From: Rivularia sp. MS3
Lineage (GTDB): Bacteria > Cyanobacteriota > Cyanobacteriia > Cyanobacteriales > Nostocaceae
Reading direction: 5' to 3'
DNA: 64,000 bases
Assembly (NCBI GenBank): GCA_019192545.1
Contig: JAHCMI010000010.1
Span: 62,001 to 126,000, forward strand
Numbering within the stretch: the stretch's first letter is position 1; each line of letters begins with the position of its first letter. Positions 63,019-64,000 of this stretch are shown piece after piece. A program made the translations under genes and the position numbers. The notes below the pieces were generated by a model, which made no database searches, was not told the origin of the DNA, and worked only from the letters and a program-made list of their open reading frames with translations.

Positions 63019-64000
63019 TTATGTTATATTCACATACTTATCTGAATTACTATTTATTGCTATTTGACTCATATATTCAGGAATTTTAACTGAGAAATTA
63101 TGTAAAATTATCGGTGCTATTTCTAAACAAGAAATCTTTCTTCTGATTTGTTTATAACTAGTGTCTTGAGGGTCGTAAATTAATAAAGAACCTTCTTTCA
63201 CATGATAAGCATTTGTATTCGTTTCATCTTCAATTGAAATATTTTCTAAACCAAGTTTATCTAAAGGTATTGAATGTCCTTTTAATGATGCATTTGCAAT
63301 TTTTTTCTGAGCTAAATTAACCTGACCAAAAATTACAGAAAATAAACCGTCTTCTTTTTGAGCAAATTTTATCAGTTTACCTTTGATAGATAATTGACTC
63401 AATTGATTCCGAAATTCTTCAACCCATTGCTCTTTGACAACAATCCCGAATTCTGGGAACATGGCAGGAGTTTGATACCAAGCATTATCGGGAATACCCA
63501 AAGCAGACATGAATTTTTTGGGATGGGTTAAGTTTAATTGGGTTTTTACCATCCATGCGGTAGTTGCACTCTGTCCCATGCTCGATGCTATCCATAAAGT
63601 ATATTCGGGATGATTATCGACGAAACGCACTAATTGAGCAAAAAACTGCTCGAATTTACTCATTGCAAAATCAATCTCGCCATTATATCTAGAAACCCAC
63701 CCACTGTTATAGCCGAAGTTTTGGTAATCTTGAGGAAATAATGCAGCCCAATAACGATGCATTGATGAAGCTACATGGTTAGTAAAAAAGGTAGCGAAAT
63801 CTGGTTGAGTGGTTTTGAGTTGTTTGAGGAATAAGTCAAAAGTAAGAACAGCTTGATAAGTACGTCTGCGATTTTTTCTGTAGGGTTTTAACTGTTCTGT
63901 TAATAACTGTTTTGCTGTGTCGATTAATGTAGGTATTCTTAAACCAAGTTTGGGAAGATGAGCAAAAAGTCTAATGGTGGCTTCTATAGGAATTTTGCTA
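63019..64000 (-). CDS. Alkaline-phosphatase/phosphodiesterase superfamily-like protein, 5' end beyond the window
   Basis: The ORF track starts at the Met at 63762, but the frame is open to the window edge. The extra part reads AHLPKLGLRIPTLIDTAKQL and LKTTQPDFATFFTNHVASSM, continuous with HRYWAALFPQDY. QPDFATFFTNHVA-HRYW is typical of a branch of the type I phosphodiesterase/nucleotide pyrophosphatase superfamily. The catalytic N-terminal metal and nucleophile site is outside the window. IASSMGQS (about 60 residues after HRYW) is where relatives have their second metal-binding region. The gene lies upstream of the polysaccharide genes on the same strand. Confidence 0.75.
   Translation of the reverse strand, partial: SKIPIEATIRLFAHLPKLGLRIPTLIDTAKQLLTEQLKPYRKNRRRTYQAVLTFDLFLKQLKTTQPDFATFFTNHVASSMHRYWAALFPQDYQNFGYNSGWVSRYNGEIDFAMSKFEQFFAQLVRFVDNHPEYTLWIASSMGQSATTAWMVKTQLNLTHPKKFMSALGIPDNAWYQTPAMFPEFGIVVKEQWVEEFRNQLSQLSIKGKLIKFAQKEDGLFSVIFGQVNLAQKKIANASLKGHSIPLDKLGLENISIEDETNTNAYHVKEGSLLIYDPQDTSYKQIRRKISCLEIAPIILHNFSVKIPEYMSQIAINSNSDKYVNIT

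Overview
The window looks like the chromosome of a filamentous (Nostocales-type) cyanobacterium. It is AT-rich, the octamer GCGATCGC (HIP1) occurs roughly every 4-5 kb, and there are very small palindromic dispersed repeats of the kind described from Nostoc and Anabaena relatives. It also has a TonB receptor with an AMIN domain, FetB, Uma2 and NACHT-WD40 genes, and a rich insertion-sequence load.

Region 1 (1-33776, all minus strand) is one long biosynthetic operon for a lipopeptide, with short gaps between genes. Read in transcription order it encodes: FAAL-ACP-C-A-T; a PKS module KS-AT-KR-ACP; C-A(Gly)-T-C-A(Ser)-T; C-A(Orn)-T-E; C-A(Orn)-MT-T-C; a TauD/SyrP-like iron/2-oxoglutarate dioxygenase; a synthetase whose condensation domain has lost its catalytic motif, followed by A(Asp)-T; and a C-A synthetase that runs off the left edge. 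Amino-acid predictions come from specificity residues read by eye. The Asp module, the dioxygenase and the dead C domain together match the published logic for beta-hydroxyaspartate siderophores (interface domain plus beta-hydroxylase).

Region 2 (33777-43544, plus strand) is the matching iron-handling set. It holds a divergent control region, a PchR-type AraC regulator, a TonB-dependent receptor, an MFS transporter, a sucrase/ferredoxin-like [2Fe-2S] protein (candidate ferric-siderophore reductase), a FecB-like lipoprotein, and an ABC ATPase and permease of the FetA/FetB type. Regions 1 and 2 together read as a photoreactive-type lipopeptide siderophore locus, close in logic to the cyanobacterial cyanochelins. 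The exact peptide, with D-Orn and N-methyl-Orn predicted, may be new.

Region 3 (43545-60300) is accessory and decaying. A deletion scar joins an MFS stub, an IS5-type remnant and a C-terminally cut membrane-fusion protein. It is followed by a frameshifted NACHT/WD40 gene and a run of small cyanobacterial genes, most broken by frameshifts or in-frame TAA codons: Uma2, CcbP-like, HNH nucleases, Rpn-like and others. A compact mosaic of truncated mobile elements comes next: a 5'-truncated group II intron, an IS5-type element, an IS630-type element, an IS1182-type fragment and an ISAs1-type fragment. Because the 33 kb of megasynthase genes are intact, these lesions look like real decay rather than sequencing noise.

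Region 4 (60337-64000, minus strand) resumes ordinary genes for surface polysaccharide: a GT4 glycosyltransferase, an O-antigen ligase/polymerase-like membrane protein, and a phosphodiesterase-like protein cut by the right edge.
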